Assembly: GCA_019448385.1 (NCBI GenBank)
Contig: JAGTXO010000010.1
Location: forward strand, 434,001-498,000
DNA: 64,000 nucleotides
Direction: 5' to 3'
Origin: Diacronema lutheri
Lineage: Eukaryota; Haptophyta; Pavlovophyceae; Pavlovales; Pavlovaceae
Below, piece by piece: positions 1 through 11,473 of the stretch. Position numbers and translations under genes: made by a program. Under the pieces are notes generated by a model, which saw nothing but the letters and a program-made list of their open reading frames with translations, did no database searches and was not told the DNA's origin. Within the stretch, counting starts at the first letter, position 1. Each line of letters starts with the position of its first letter.

Positions 1-3000
1 GCGACGGGCGACGCGACGGCGTTGCAAGACGCGATCGCGGCGCTGCGCGCGCCCGTCGGCAATGCGGCGATCGACAGCGCAGCGCGTGCGGAGCGCGCGG
101 CCGTCGAGCGGGCGATCGCGTACCTCGGGCAGCCGGCAGGCGACGCCGCCGCCCGCGGCACGGCCGAGGCGGCCGAGGAGGAGAGGACGGTCGACGCCGA
201 CATCTGCGCGTTGCTGCACCAGCTCGGCGCGAGCGTGGCGCACGTGCACGTCGAGGACGCGGATTGCGTCACGCGTGAGCATTGGGGCGGGGCGGTGCTC
301 GCTGCAGCGGGCGACCCGTCGAGCGCCCCCGCCATTTCGAGCGTCATCGTCGCGCACATCGTGCGCCTCGCCGGCTTTGGCGTCGAGCTCCCGCAGTCGA
401 TTCGCGTCGCCCCCAGCACGGCCGACTGGCACGAGGGCTGGCTCGACGTGCAGTGCGTGCTGCTGCGCACGCGCCGGCGCGGGCGGCGCGACGACGACTT
501 TGTGGCCGTCGTCAGGCGCGGTGGGCGCTGGTTTGCGTGCGAGCCCGGCCGCGCGCGGCGGCTGCAGTGGCGGTCGGTCCTGCGCCGCGCGCGCGGCGGC
601 GTCGACGGGACCGGCGAGGAGGCGTTCGCGGTCGTCTACGTGCGGCGCGGCGACGCGGCCGGCGACGCGGCTGGCGACGCGCAGGCCGAACGGGCGCGCG
701 GCGGGCGCGCGCGCAGGCGCACGCGCGGCGGCACGCGCAAGCGCAAGCGCGGCGCCTCCGCCGGGCTCGAGGCGGCCGCGCCCGCCGGCGCGCCGGCGGG
801 CGCTGCTCACCGCCCGCCCGCCAGGCGTGCCACGGTCGCCGCGCGCACCACGCGCTCTGTGACCGACGCGCGGCACTCGGCGCCTGCCGCCACGGTTGCA
901 CCTGTCTTCGACTGGCGCGCCGGCCGCCCGCCCCCTGCCGCCGCCGCCGCCGCCAAGCGCGGCCAGGCGCTCGAGCCGGGGCAGTTCGCGCGGCCGCGTG
1001 GGCGCGCGCCATGGGGCAAGGTCTGGGACAGAGTCTCGGGTGCGTGGGCGGACAAGCCGACTGGTGCTGCCGTCGCCGCCGCGCCGCCGCCGCTGCCGCC
1101 CGCCGCCGCGCCGCCGCCCGCCGCCGCGCCGCCGCCCACCGCCGCGCCGCCGCCCGCCGCCGCGCCGCCGCCCGCCGTCGCGCCGCCGCCCGCCGCCGCG
1201 CCGCCGCCGCCGCCGCCACCGGCGGCGCTCGGCCGCCGGCAGCACGTCGGCGCGGGCGGCAGCGCGGCGGGCCGGCGGCTCGCGGCCATCGCACGGCGGC
1301 AGCGCGGCGTGCGCGCGCCGCCGCCCGCCGCGCGCTTCCTCGCCACGCTGCCGCCACCGCCACGCGACGGCCTCGCGCGCACGAGCAAGCAGGCGCGCGC
1401 GAGGCGCAACGCGGACGGACGGCCGGCGCACGCGCGCGCGGCCAACGCGCGCGCCTTCTACCGCGGCGTGGAGCTCGGCGTGCACGCGACGCGCGCCATC
1501 GTCGACGCGCGCCACGCCGACCTGCCGCAGGCCGTCTTCGTGGCGGAGGCGCGGGCGATCGTCGCGCGCTCCGCCGGCGGCGGCGCGCTGCTCGCGCCGG
1601 ACGACGTGCGCGACCTGTGCGACGCGCAGACGGACGCCGATCGCGCTGCGATCTGGGCGTCGGTGGGCGCGCACGAGGCGACGCGCATCTTCGCGCTCGT
1701 CACGCGCAACGCGAGCTTGGCGGGCGCGGCGCTGCTCGTGCTGCACACGCCGGCGGGCGCGCCGGCGCGCGCGCTCGGGCTCCTGGCGACGCGCTCGCGC
1801 GCGCCGTCGACGGGCGCGCCGCGCGACGCGCACAGGGCGCTGGTGCAGCGGTTGGACGTGCTGATGGACGCGATCGCCGCGGCGCGAGGCGCGTCGCCGC
1901 TCGAGCTCGAGCTCGCGCTCGCGCCCGAGCCGCAGAGCGCGTGCAACGCGCGTGCGGCCGCGCTGCTCTGCCTGCAGGCCGTCGCGGACGCGAGCGGCCG
2001 TCCCGCCGCTGAGGACGCGCTGGCCGCGCTCGACGACGCGCGCGGCATCGACCGGCACTGCCACGCCGTCCGGCAGCAGATCGAGGCGAAGCTCGCGTGG
2101 CGGCGCGCCGACGGCGCCGTCGGCGTTGACGGCGCCGACGGCGCGCCCGCGCTCGCGCCTGCCGCCGCACCGCCGGCGTGCGCGCCGGCGCACGCTGCCG
2201 GCGAGGCGGCGGTCGACCAGGCGATCGTCACGCGGGTGCGCGACGCGCTGCGCGCGTGGGCGACGACTGGCACCGCGCCCAGCGCGGCGGTGCTCGACGA
2301 CGCCTGCGCCGCGTACACGGCCCGCGCACGCGCGCGCAAGGACGCGCGCACGGCGCTGGGCCCGACGCGCGCGGCCGAGCTGCTCGCCGCGGCCGCGCGC
2401 GGCGGAGCCGACGGGGCGGATGCCGCGCGCGCGCTGCTCGGCGGCACGCCGCGCCTGCTCGTCGTGCTCCTCTGCGTGCCCGTCGCCGCGCCGTCCGGCG
2501 AGCCGCCGCGCCCGGTCGGGCTGCTCGTCGCCGACCGGCCGACGGACGACTCGCGCCCGGCCGCGCTCGTGCGCTACGACTTTGCGCCGCTCGACGCGGA
2601 CGTGGCCGTCGCGGTCGGCGCGCATGCCGTCGCGCTGGCCAGTGCGATCTGGCCGCTGCTCGCGGCCGAGGGGGAGCCGCGGCCATCGCCCGTCGTGCGC
2701 TCGCAGCCGCGCGGCGGCGACGATGGCGCGCGTGCGCTCGCAACGTTCGCGTGCCTCGACGCGCTGATGACCGCCAGCGTCGGCGCGCACGGCCTCGCGG
2801 GCGGCGCGGGCATGCTGCCCGCGCTGGTCGCGCGAGGCGCCGCGGCCGCCCAGCGCGAGCGGCAGCTGCGCGCGGCCGCCGAGAGGCTGGGCGGCACGGT
2901 CGCTGGGTGGCCGGACACGGGCGCGAGCGCGGCGGGCGCGAGCGTCGACGAGGAGGCGCGCACGTACGAGGTCGAGGCGGTCGTCGACGAGCGCCGCAAG

Positions 3001-6000
3001 GCGGGCAAGAAGGTGACGTTCCAGTTCCGGATCAGGTGGCGGGGCTACGACGAGAGCGCCGACACGTGGGAGCCTGAGGCCAACGTGAGCAGCGACCTCG
3101 TCGCCCAGTTCCGCAAGACGCGCGACGAGCAGAAGCGGCGCGCGGGCGTATCGGGCAGCGGCAGCGGCGGCGCGGGCGCGGCGTCGGCATTGGCGTCGGC
3201 GCCGCTTCGCGCGCACGGCGAGTCGGGCGCCGCGGGCAAGCGCGCCGCGGCGGGTGCCGCCGCGAGCGCGCGCGACGCCGCGGGCGCGCGCGCGCCGAGC
3301 GTTCCCCGCGCGCGCGGCGTCGAGCGCGCGCGCGTGGACGAGCCCGCTGCGCCGAGCGCGCGCGCCGCCGGCGGCGCGACGGCGCGCACGCGCGTCAGCG
3401 TGCTCCCGGGCTTCGTGGTCAAGCGCTCGACGCTCAACGCGGGGCCGCAGGCGGTGACGGCGCAGCCCGGTGCGCGGAAGGAGCTGCGGCGCATCGCGGC
3501 GGCCGTGCACAGGCTCACGACACAGGCGTACCGCGTCATCAACAAGGTGGTGCGCGACGAGGCTGCGGTGGCGAGCGCGCAGGCCGTCGGCGCGGCGTCG
3601 GGCGGCCCGTCGACCAGCGTGCACACGTCGACCACGATGGACAAGGGAACCGTCCGTGCGATCTTCTCGGCCATCGGCTGGCACAAGGACGAGAGCACGT
3701 ACGGTGCAGCGCCCCGAGGCAAGCCCGCCGAGCAAGCCGCCGCGCAGACCAAGGCGGCGACGGCGCGCGCCGTCGGCGAGATGGCCGAGGGCGTCCAGCC
3801 CGTCTGCGCGGTGGGCCTCACGGAGATCCTCGAGGCGGAGGCGACGCAGGTGTCCACCGCGTGCCTGATGCATCCATCGCGCGTCGTGAACGGGCTGCTC
3901 CGCGACGTCGTCCGCGCGGCAGTCGAGCGCGACGAGGCGCTCGTCGCGCTGCCCGAGATGCAGCGAAACGCGCGCGTGCGCGAGCTGTGCGAGCGGCTGC
4001 TGCGCGGCGACGTGGAGGGCGCGCGCGTCGGCTGCCCCGCCGCGCTCGACCGCCACCTGCCCGACATGGTCCTCCACAAGATCGACTACAAGTGCACGCC
4101 CACGAAAAGGTGGAACTACGACCGGCACACGACGCGCTACTTCCTCGTGCAGATCCGCACCCTGCAGCACGTGGCCGAGGGGCAGGCGCTGCTCTGCCGG
4201 CTCGCGCACATCCACACGCAGCTGACCGGCCGGCCGCCGCGGTACAATGTGGCGCCGCTGCGCACGCACAATGTGCGCGCGAGGCGTGGCTGCCGCTGCC
4301 GCCGCCGAGCGCCCAAGCGCGCGCGCCGCCGCCGTGCGCGCCGCCCCGCGGCCAGGTTGGTCACGCGCCCGCGCGCTCGCGCGCCGCGCGCTGCGCGCAG
4401 GTGCCGCGCAACGTGCGCCTCGCCGCGAGCGCCATCTGGGTGACGCTTTCGGATGACGAGCGCAAGGAGCTGCGCGCGCGGCTCAAGGCGCTGGACCTGC
4501 GCGACCACGATGGCGAGCCGATCAAGTGGACAGGCACAAACGGCAACACCCCGCCGATGTCGGACGTGCGCGTCAGGTACGCGGTCTTTGCGACGCGCTT
4601 CGACATCTCCAACCGCGTCTTCGACTACGCCGGGCGCGAGCGGCCGCCGGCCGATCTGCCGTGGCACGCGCGGCGCTCGTGGGTTGGCCTCGCGCCGCTG
4701 CCGCGCGTGCCGCTCCCGGGCCGGCAGCCCGTCAAGTCGGTGGTGACAGATGGCGTCGCCGTGCACGCCGTCGGGACCGTCCTCGTGCCGAAGGCGCAGG
4801 CGCCGGCCGGCGGCTCGGGCGTCCTGCACCGCTGGCGCCGGCCAGACGGGCGCATCGCCGTCGCGCTCGGCTCCGAGCTGCGGCGGGCGATCGACGTCGA
4901 GGCGGCGGTCGTCGTCGCGGCCGACCCGAACATGGGCAACATCACCACCTACTCTGCGCACGTCGGGCGGGCGGCCGTCTGGCGGCAGTTCACGCAGCGC
5001 GCGCGCGCGCGCGCCGCGGGCTTTGCGCGCGAGACGGCCAAGACCAACGCGGCGCGGCGGCGCGTGCGCAAGGACGGGCGCGGCGAGGAGTTCAGCGTGG
5101 AGGCGGACGAGGCGCGGCTTGGCGAGGCGCACAGCGCCAAGGTGCTCGGCGAGGGCGAGTTCCACGCCTTCCACCGCGAGAGCGCGCGGGTGCGCGAGCG
5201 CGCCGCCGAGCACGTGTACGACGCGCCGGCGCGCCGGAAGGAGCGCTGGCGGCGCGACAGCGGCGGGCGGTCCAACGCGGCGCGCGTCGCCGAGGCGCTC
5301 ATCGCGGCGCACTGTGTCGACGGCGTGACGCGCGACCGGCTGCTCGTGTGCGTGGGCAAGTGGCTGCGCGACCACAAGGGCGCGCAGCCCAAGGGCGCGC
5401 CGCCCGCCTTCCAGGTGGGGCTGCTGCGCGAGCTGCGGCGGCGCGGCGTCGCGGCCGTCTTCGTGCCCGAGCCGTACACGTCGATGCACTGCTCGATGCC
5501 GCGGCTCGCCAAGGGCGGCAGGCTGCAGCGCTGCGGCGCGGAGCTCGCGCAGAACCCGCGCCTGCCCGTGGCAAAGGGCGGCACGCGCACGGTGCACGCG
5601 CTCGTCATCTGCCCGGCGTGCAACGGCGGCAAGAAGCCCGTGCACCGCGACTACAACGCCGCGCGCAACATCTTCTACGACGTGCACGACATGGCGGCGC
5701 ACGCGGCCGGGCGCGACACCACGTCGACGCCTGAGCGCTTTGCCCTCGTGCTCGCCTGGTGGGCGCGCGGCGAGGTGTGGGAGCGTGAGGAGCGCATGGT
5801 GCACGGCGAGGGCGACGACTGCGACGACGAGTGCGACGGCGACGACGAGGGCGACGACGAGGGCGACGACGACGACGACGACGATGGCAGCGGCGACGGC
5901 GGCGGCGGCGAGGGCGACGGCGACGGCGACGGCGACGGAGGCGGCGGCGGCGACGACGACGATGACGGCGGGGGAGGCGGCGGCGGCGACGGCGGTGGCG

Positions 6001-6125
6001 ACGACGGCGGCGGGCGCGGCGGCGGTGGCGGCGGCGGCTCTCGCGCCCGCACCCCCGCCCGCGGAGCTGCCAGCGCCAGTGCCGGCGGCGGCAGCGCGCG
6101 CGGGCCGAAGCGCGGCCGGCGTTGA
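1..6125 (+). CDS. Chromodomain-Fanzor (TnpB-like RuvC nuclease) fusion, 5' partial
   Basis: The frame is open to the window edge, so the true start lies outside. I read two exons, 1-4272 and 4401-6125; the 128-nt intron starts GTGCGC, ends GCGCAG and is phase 0 on both sides. About 1,990 residues are visible (numbered from base 22). Residues ~120-200 and 470-900 hold weakly conserved regions that may be protease-like. A proline-rich stretch lies at 350-400. A chromodomain at ~981-1033 keeps the aromatic cage (YEVE, RWRGY, TWEPE). After it come Fanzor-type helices, then the RuvC-like nuclease: ADPNMGN with Asp1592, VPEPYTS with Glu1774, a four-Cys zinc finger (MHC, RCG, CPAC) and HRDYNAARNI with Asp1834. 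Glu in the YTS motif is the relocated RuvC-II glutamate reported for Fanzors. An Asp/Gly-rich tail ends the protein. Known family: RNA-guided DNA nucleases. The catalytic set looks complete. No transposase is seen beside it. Chromatin targeting by the chromodomain is inference. Confidence 0.8.
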
Positions 6126-6573
6126 CGCACGGCCGAGCCGCGCAGCGGTCGACGCTTTGCGGGCTCTGCCCAGGTCGCGCGCGGCTGGCGACGCGTGCCG
6201 CGCGCGGCACGACCGTGCACGCCGCCACCCGTGGCCGAGCGCGCCGCACCAGCCGGCCCGCTCCAACCGCCGTGCGGATCACGGACGCTCGCTACGGCTC
6301 GTCGGCGCGCGTCACCTGCGCCGGCGGCCACGGCGCCGTCTGCTCCGGCCTCGTCGCGAGCAGCCCGACCGCTGCTCGCCGCCCGCACGCCGCCGCAGCA
6401 ACGCTGCGCGTCGTGCTCCCCCGCTCGCCAAACGCGAAGAGCTCCCTCACAAGGACGTCCTTCCGAACGGCCCGCGCTGCACTCGGGGCGCGATCGTGCC
6501 CCTGATCGGATTTGGCTTGACCATCTATACGCATGACCGTTTAGACTTAAGACTGACATCTCGGTCCACGCGC
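6126..6573. other. Intergenic stretch downstream of Fanzor gene
   Basis: No convincing coding region. Several GC-rich inverted arms sit just after the stop codon, for example GCGCGCGGC near 6177 facing GCCGCGCGC near 6200. A Fanzor guide RNA normally overlaps the 3' end of the gene, so this is where one would expect it, but nothing here proves it. Base composition becomes more A/T-rich around 6525-6560, before the next start codon, which suits a promoter. Confidence 0.4.
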
Positions 6574-8079
6574 ATGCCGCTATTCGGGCCACTGCCGACC
6601 GGCGCGCTGGCGACGCCACAGTCGGCCTTCGGCCAGGTCGTGGCGGTACGCTCGCTGCTCGCGGAGGCGAGCGCGCCGCTGCGAACGGCCATGGCACCGC
6701 CACCGCCCAGGCCTGCCCTCGTGTCCGCGGCGCCGACGCTGCCGGGCTGGGCGACCGCGCCGAGCGCGAAGCGCGCGGACGCGTGCGCGCACGCGCAAGC
6801 GCGCGCACCAAGCGCCTTCGACGTGATCCAGGCGTCGCAGGTCGTGCGCGATGAGCGTCGCAACTTCTCCGTGCTCGCGCTCCGCCTAAAGGCGGCGCAC
6901 GCCGAAGAGCTGAGCGCGGCGCACGGCGCGGCCGCAGGGCACGCCGCAGCAAGGCGCGCGGCGGAGGCGGCCGCCGAGGCACTGCGCGTCGAGCTTGAGG
7001 CGGCGCGGCTCAGCGCGGCAGCGCTCGAGCCGGAACTCGCCGCAGCGCGCGAGCGCGCGACCGCCGCCGAGCGACATGCCGCTGCGCTTTCGACCGAGTG
7101 CGGCGAATTGAGACGGCGAGCGGCCGACGCCGAGGCGCGCTACGCAACCGGCAACAACATGGTGCAGGAGTTTTTAAGGGAGGCGGACTGGCTGTGCGAC
7201 GCGGAGCTGCAGGCGCGCGCGCAGAGCGCCGGTACAGACGGCGGCCGGGGCTCGAGCGCGCCGCCGCCCGTGCGGCCACAGCCGACCGCGCAGGCCACGC
7301 CGGCGCCCCCGGCGCATCGTACGGGGGCGGCGGGGGCGGAGGAGGCGGAGGGGGCGAGCGAGGACGAGGACGAGAGTGAGGGCGATGGCGAGGGCGAGGG
7401 CGAGGGCCAGGGCCAGGGCCAGGGCGAGGGCGAGGTGGCGGAAGATGGGGATGCAGACGCTGACGAAGGGCCCGCCGCGCATTCCGTGCCCACGGCCGCC
7501 GCGGCCACAACCCGCAGCGGCCGGCACCTCCTCGTCGCGTCGCCGCCCTCCGGGGGCGTGCCTGCCGTGCTCGAGCGCGCGCGCGGCGGCGCGCGCCGCG
7601 CGCGCGACGAGCTGCGCGGACCCGGACCAGACGACCCACGCGCAGAGGGCGCGCTTGGAGCGCTGAGCGGGGCTGTGTGCCGGGCGAGCGCGGGCACGTC
7701 AGCGGCAGAGACGCTGAGTTCCGCGCGCGCGGGCCGCACGCGCGCGGGCGCCGGCGCTGCTGTCGACGACGAACAGAAGCGGCAGGGCACGCCGAGCCGC
7801 GGCAGCAGGCGCACCTCGTCTCCGCGCCGCCAGTCGCCCACGACTTCCGCCTCGCGTCCGTCGCGCGAGCAGCCGGCGCGGCGTGCGCGCGCACCGCCGC
7901 AAATCGGCGCTGAGGCGCCGCGCGCCGCTGCGGCGACGGCCTCGGCCAGGCGCACCGGGCGGGTGCGCGCCGCCGCGCGCGCGTCCGCCTCCGACGCACG
8001 CTCGCGCGCGCCGTCCTCGGAGGACCTCACCGCCTCGTCAGAGCGCAAGCGCGCGCGGCGCAAGCGCGACGTCGACTGA
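6574..8079 (+). CDS. Coiled-coil protein with acidic middle and basic C-terminus, unknown family
   Basis: Single open frame of 501 residues, taken from the first ATG after an A/T-richer gap. Residues ~85-200 are an Ala/Glu/Arg-rich coiled coil. A conserved-looking segment (MVQEFLREADWLCDAEL) follows. Residues ~240-290 are a highly acidic Glu/Gly/Asp tract with Gly-Gln repeats. The C-terminal 200 residues are Ser/Arg-rich and end in a lysine/arginine cluster (KRARRKRD) that resembles a nuclear localisation signal. I do not recognise the family. It ends 100 bp from the convergent FCF2 gene. An undetected intron inside the basic half is possible. Confidence 0.55.
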   Translation: MPLFGPLPTGALATPQSAFGQVVAVRSLLAEASAPLRTAMAPPPPRPALVSAAPTLPGWATAPSAKRADACAHAQARAPSAFDVIQASQVVRDERRNFSVLALRLKAAHAEELSAAHGAAAGHAAARRAAEAAAEALRVELEAARLSAAALEPELAAARERATAAERHAAALSTECGELRRRAADAEARYATGNNMVQEFLREADWLCDAELQARAQSAGTDGGRGSSAPPPVRPQPTAQATPAPPAHRTGAAGAEEAEGASEDEDESEGDGEGEGEGQGQGQGEGEVAEDGDADADEGPAAHSVPTAAAATTRSGRHLLVASPPSGGVPAVLERARGGARRARDELRGPGPDDPRAEGALGALSGAVCRASAGTSAAETLSSARAGRTRAGAGAAVDDEQKRQGTPSRGSRRTSSPRRQSPTTSASRPSREQPARRARAPPQIGAEAPRAAAATASARRTGRVRAAARASASDARSRAPSSEDLTASSERKRARRKRDVD

Positions 8080-8179
8080 CGAGGGTGGGTGGGACTCGTC
8101 GCCGGCCAAAGTGAGCCACGCATGACACATCCGTTGGCCCGTTCCAAATGAGGGCCTGCAGTCACTGTCAGGGAGTCGC

Positions 8180-9047
8180 TCAGTGCCGATTGGCCGCCCA
8201 CTTTGGCTTCCGAGCCTTTGCCTTCGCCTTGCTCGCGTTCCTGCCGCCGCGTTGGCTCTGCGTCTGCACCTCCAAAAATTTCCTCTTGGCGTACGAGCGC
8301 ACCTTGCTGTCCGCCATGAGCTCCGCCACCATGTTTGTGCGCCTGACGGCGGAGCGCGGACGCGGGCGCACGCATAATTGGGGCGCATGCCGCGGCGCTG
8401 AGCTGCCGGCGGGTGGCGCGAGCGGCGCGAATTGGGCGCGTGCCGTGCGGCGCAACGCGCGACGCGTGCCGATGAGGCGCGCACCTTTCGCTGCGTGCGA
8501 GCCGTGCGGATCTGAATTCGGTCGGCCCCTCGACAATCGTGCCGACGTGCACGTTGGTCGGCAGCTTGCCCTTCTTGTAGTCGGAGCGCTTGTAAAAGCG
8601 CTTGGGATCGATCACGCCGAGCATCGCCACCACGTTGAGGTCGTCCTTGAGCTCGCGCGTCATCTCCGCCTTGCCGATCTCGTGCCACGCGCTCGACGGT
8701 GCGGCCGGCTGCGCGCGGGTTGTGGCGCGCCCGGGTGCATCGCGAGGCGCAGGGCGGACGCGCATGAGCTCATGGAGCATAGCGCTACAGTAACGGCACG
8801 AGGGGCAACCGCTCGCCACGTGCGCAGGACGGCGTGCTCTGCGCGCGCGCGAGGCGCTGACCGTGCGCTTGGCGATGACGGGAATCATACGCGAGTCGAA
8901 CGCGTTGAGCGCGTGTGAATTTCCAGCGACGCTGCCCACCTTTGCCACGCGCTTGGGTGCTGCGGTCGCCTGCGCGCTCAAGGTCGCGATGCCGTCCACG
9001 CCAAAGCCGATGAGCGGTTCGAGCCGGTCTTTCCTGGGCGGCGCCAT
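8180..9047 (-). CDS. FCF2: Fcf2-type pre-rRNA processing protein
   Basis: Three exons on the minus strand: 8862-9047, 8485-8708 and 8180-8342, giving 190 residues. Introns are 153 nt (GTCAGC...CGCAG, phase 0) and 142 nt (GTGCGC...GTCAG, phase 2). The joined protein carries the Fcf2 signature: WHEIGKAEM, LKDDL, DPKRFYK, a KGKLPTNVHVGTIVEGPTEF stretch, and after the second junction MVAELMADSKVRSYAKRKF. Fcf2 (human DNTTIP2/TdIF2) acts in the nucleolar small-subunit processome in early 35S pre-rRNA cleavage. The C-terminus is Lys/Arg-rich as in the family. The first exon (residues 1-62) is not conserved and may be longer or shorter. Its start lies 153 bp from the divergent unknown gene at 9201. 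Confidence 0.85.
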
Positions 9048-9200
9048 GGCGGCTGCGAGGACAAAGGGCGCGGCGACTTTTAAAGGAAGGAGGAGGGAGG
9101 ATCACCGATCAGAGGGCCCTCGCCCTCGGCTGAAGACCCCTGAGCCGTGCTGCTGTCCCCTTCTCTCGCGCCCTGCCTGCCGCTCTGCCGCCCCCGCGCC

Positions 9201-10265
9201 ATGCTTCTCGCCATCGCGCAAGTGGCCTCGGCATTCCGGCGCGCTCCGTGGGCGCGCGACGTTCGCACTGGGGCCATTTGGCGGTGAGTTGCGCACGTGA
9301 TGCGCGGTCGCTCTCGTGGCAGCGTGCGTCTGCGCTACGTTGCGCCATGACTTTACCCCGCGCTCGCGTTGTGACCGAATGGTGCATCACCACACGCCGC
9401 GCGCACATGCAGGGCGACGCTGCACGTCGCGATTCTCGCCCAGAAGTGCGACGGCGACAGCTGCCGCGCGCCTCTCGGCACGCGACCGCTGAAATCCACG
9501 GCGAATGCGCATGGTGCCGAGATCTTGGTCGAGACGCTCATGTATCCGCTCAGGCATATCACAGATCAGGACATCGTTCGCAAGATCGGGCAGAGCATTG
9601 TGACGGTCATCGCGAGCAAGGAGCAGACCATCGTGCTGGCGAAGAAGGCGTTGGAAAATTCGATCGCGGACAAGAAGCAGGCTATCGCCGGCAAGGATGA
9701 GGTCATCGCGGCCAAGAATACGCTCTTGGCGCAAGCACAGCGCGAAATGGAGCTCGGCGTCAGCTCCAAGACCTCGCAGCTCGCGCTGTACAAGGCGCAG
9801 TTTGAGCCGTGCATCATGGTGGACACCCTGTGGGCTGCGCTGACGTCTGCAAAGCTGCACAAGGAGGAGGACGAGAAGCAGGCGCGCAAATGGCGCACGC
9901 TGCTCCGCGATGTGCTTCACGAAGGCAAGCTCACAGCGGCGGCCAAAGCTGACCTCGATGACCTCGACGGAGCGGCCGAGGAACTTACCGTCATCAGCGA
10001 CCTTGGATCGCTCCCGAATCGCCTCGCCTCGCCACACCACTCTGGTGCCACCGACGTTGGCGGAACTGGCTGGCGCATCGGGACATCACCGTCGCCCCAC
10101 TTGGCTACGGCCCTCGTGCTCAGCGCGAACGTGCGCACGTTGCAGGCGAATGGCGTCGAGTCGCTGCGCGGCGACGTCATTTACCTCGATCGGCAGTTCA
10201 AGGAATCGCACCGGTTCGACATGGGCGCATTGCGCTGGGTGAAGGGGCGTGCAAACGCATCGTAA
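9201..10265 (+). CDS. Unknown coiled-coil protein, paralogue A (311 aa)
   Basis: Two exons: 9201-9283 and 9413-10265. The intron has a GTGAGT donor and a CATGCAG acceptor, phase 2. The first exon encodes MLLAIAQ followed by an Arg-rich amphipathic stretch that looks like a mitochondrial presequence (inference). Then comes a region around HVAILAQK, a short coiled coil built from KEQ/KDEVIAAK units, and a C-terminal domain (about 170 residues) starting near FEPCIMVDTLWAAL. The paralogue at 13209-14399 agrees closely in this frame and its indels are multiples of three, which supports coding. Compared with it, this copy lacks the second intron and has fewer coiled-coil repeats. I do not recognise the family. 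Confidence 0.65.
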
Positions 10266-11473
10266 GCAGCGGGGGCCATGGCCCATGGGGCACCTACCGC
10301 TGCACACCGCTTGGTTCGCTCTTGGTTGAACGTGTGACTGCACAGACTGCGGGGGATCCCCTCGCGGCTTTCGTCCAGAATGCGCATATCCTGGGGGATT
10401 TGCTCTCCTCTCTGCGGCTCTGCCCGCGCGGCGTTCGCCTGTCGCGCGGCGATCAGCCGCCTCGGCGCCGCAGCGATCGCACTGCGCTGCACGCTCGTGC
10501 TCGGCCCGCGCGCGCGCGGCGCGTGCAAGAAGGCCACGTCCCTGCAGTTCGCCGCCAATTGGCTCGCGCCGCGCAGCGGCAACGCGGCGGATGCGGCGAC
10601 GGCGGGCGGCGACGGCGCAAGTGGGGGGCTAGCCTCGACCAGCGCGTGGATGCCATTAGCGACGAGTGGCGCCGGGCCGCGTGGTGCGCACCGCTGCGCT
10701 GCTCGTCGCGAGGGGCTGGCCGCCGGAGCGCGGCGCGCGCGCGTACAAACCGGGCGGGCCCGGGCCGCTCTCGCGCGCGGACATTGCGCGTGCGGTGGTC
10801 GCCCAGCTCGCGCCCGGCCGAGAGCACGAGCTCGCCGTGCCCGTCGCGCGTGACAAACCGAGCCGCTTCGCTGTCGCGTCGCCGGCGGACATCAGCATGG
10901 AAGGCGCAGACCTCGCCTCGCTCACGGGCCTGCCGCTCGAGGGCCTGGCCGGGACGGTGCGCCCGGCCCTCGAGGCGGACGGAGAGCTTGGACGCTGACC
11001 GCGCGCGTGCATGCCAGTCGAGTGTCGGTGCCCGAGGCGGTGCGTGGGCGACTGGCCAACGCGTGCGGCTCGAGAGCGGACGCGCGCAGTGTTGCCTTGG
11101 ACGCTTCGGCGCTCGCGACCTCGCTCGCGCCAGCGGGCAGCGCGGCCGCGCCACCGGCCGCGCCACCCGAAGCGCCAGCCGCCGCAGCCTCGAGCTCTAG
11201 TTGCCACGAGGCTGGGAAGGCGGCGTTACGCATGCCTGCCCGGCATGATGGCGTCGGGCACGGATGCGACGAGCGCGCTGAGCGGGAGCGTGCGTCTTGC
11301 GGTGGCCTCCTGCGCAGCGCAGCCAAAACCAAAATGGCCACGCTCGACCACGCGGCGTGCAAGCGCAACGCCTGCGCGCCGTGGTTCGCGCGCACAGCGA
11401 TGGCGCGTGAGGGGCGCTTCGCCGCGCGAACGCGCGCTCACCGTTGCTGCAACGCGCTCGCATGCTCGCCGCT
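10266..11473. other. Duplicated downstream flank, no confident gene
   Basis: This sequence recurs after paralogue B (14400-15604). A 110-residue open frame at 10666-10998 (plus strand) is kept in both copies and contains a plausible segment (DIARAVVAQLAPG, VARDKPSRFAVASP). Upstream frame pieces such as LDQRVDAISDEWRRAAW are shifted in copy B by a small insertion. It could be the last exon of an unresolved gene or neutral sequence carried by the duplication. Confidence 0.4.

Noticed and set aside
282-2012. Long Arg/Ala-rich frames overlapping the chromodomain-Fanzor gene on both strands
   Set aside because: They are shadows created by high GC; they lack recognisable domains, while the chosen frame carries the chromodomain and Fanzor motifs.
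2962-3120. Chromodomain as sign of an LTR-element integrase
   Set aside because: No integrase, reverse transcriptase or long terminal repeats are visible; the domain lies in frame with the Fanzor nuclease.
4137-6266. 709-codon minus-strand frame opposite the Fanzor nuclease
   Set aside because: It mirrors codon bias of the plus-strand gene and shows only Val/Ala/Arg low complexity.
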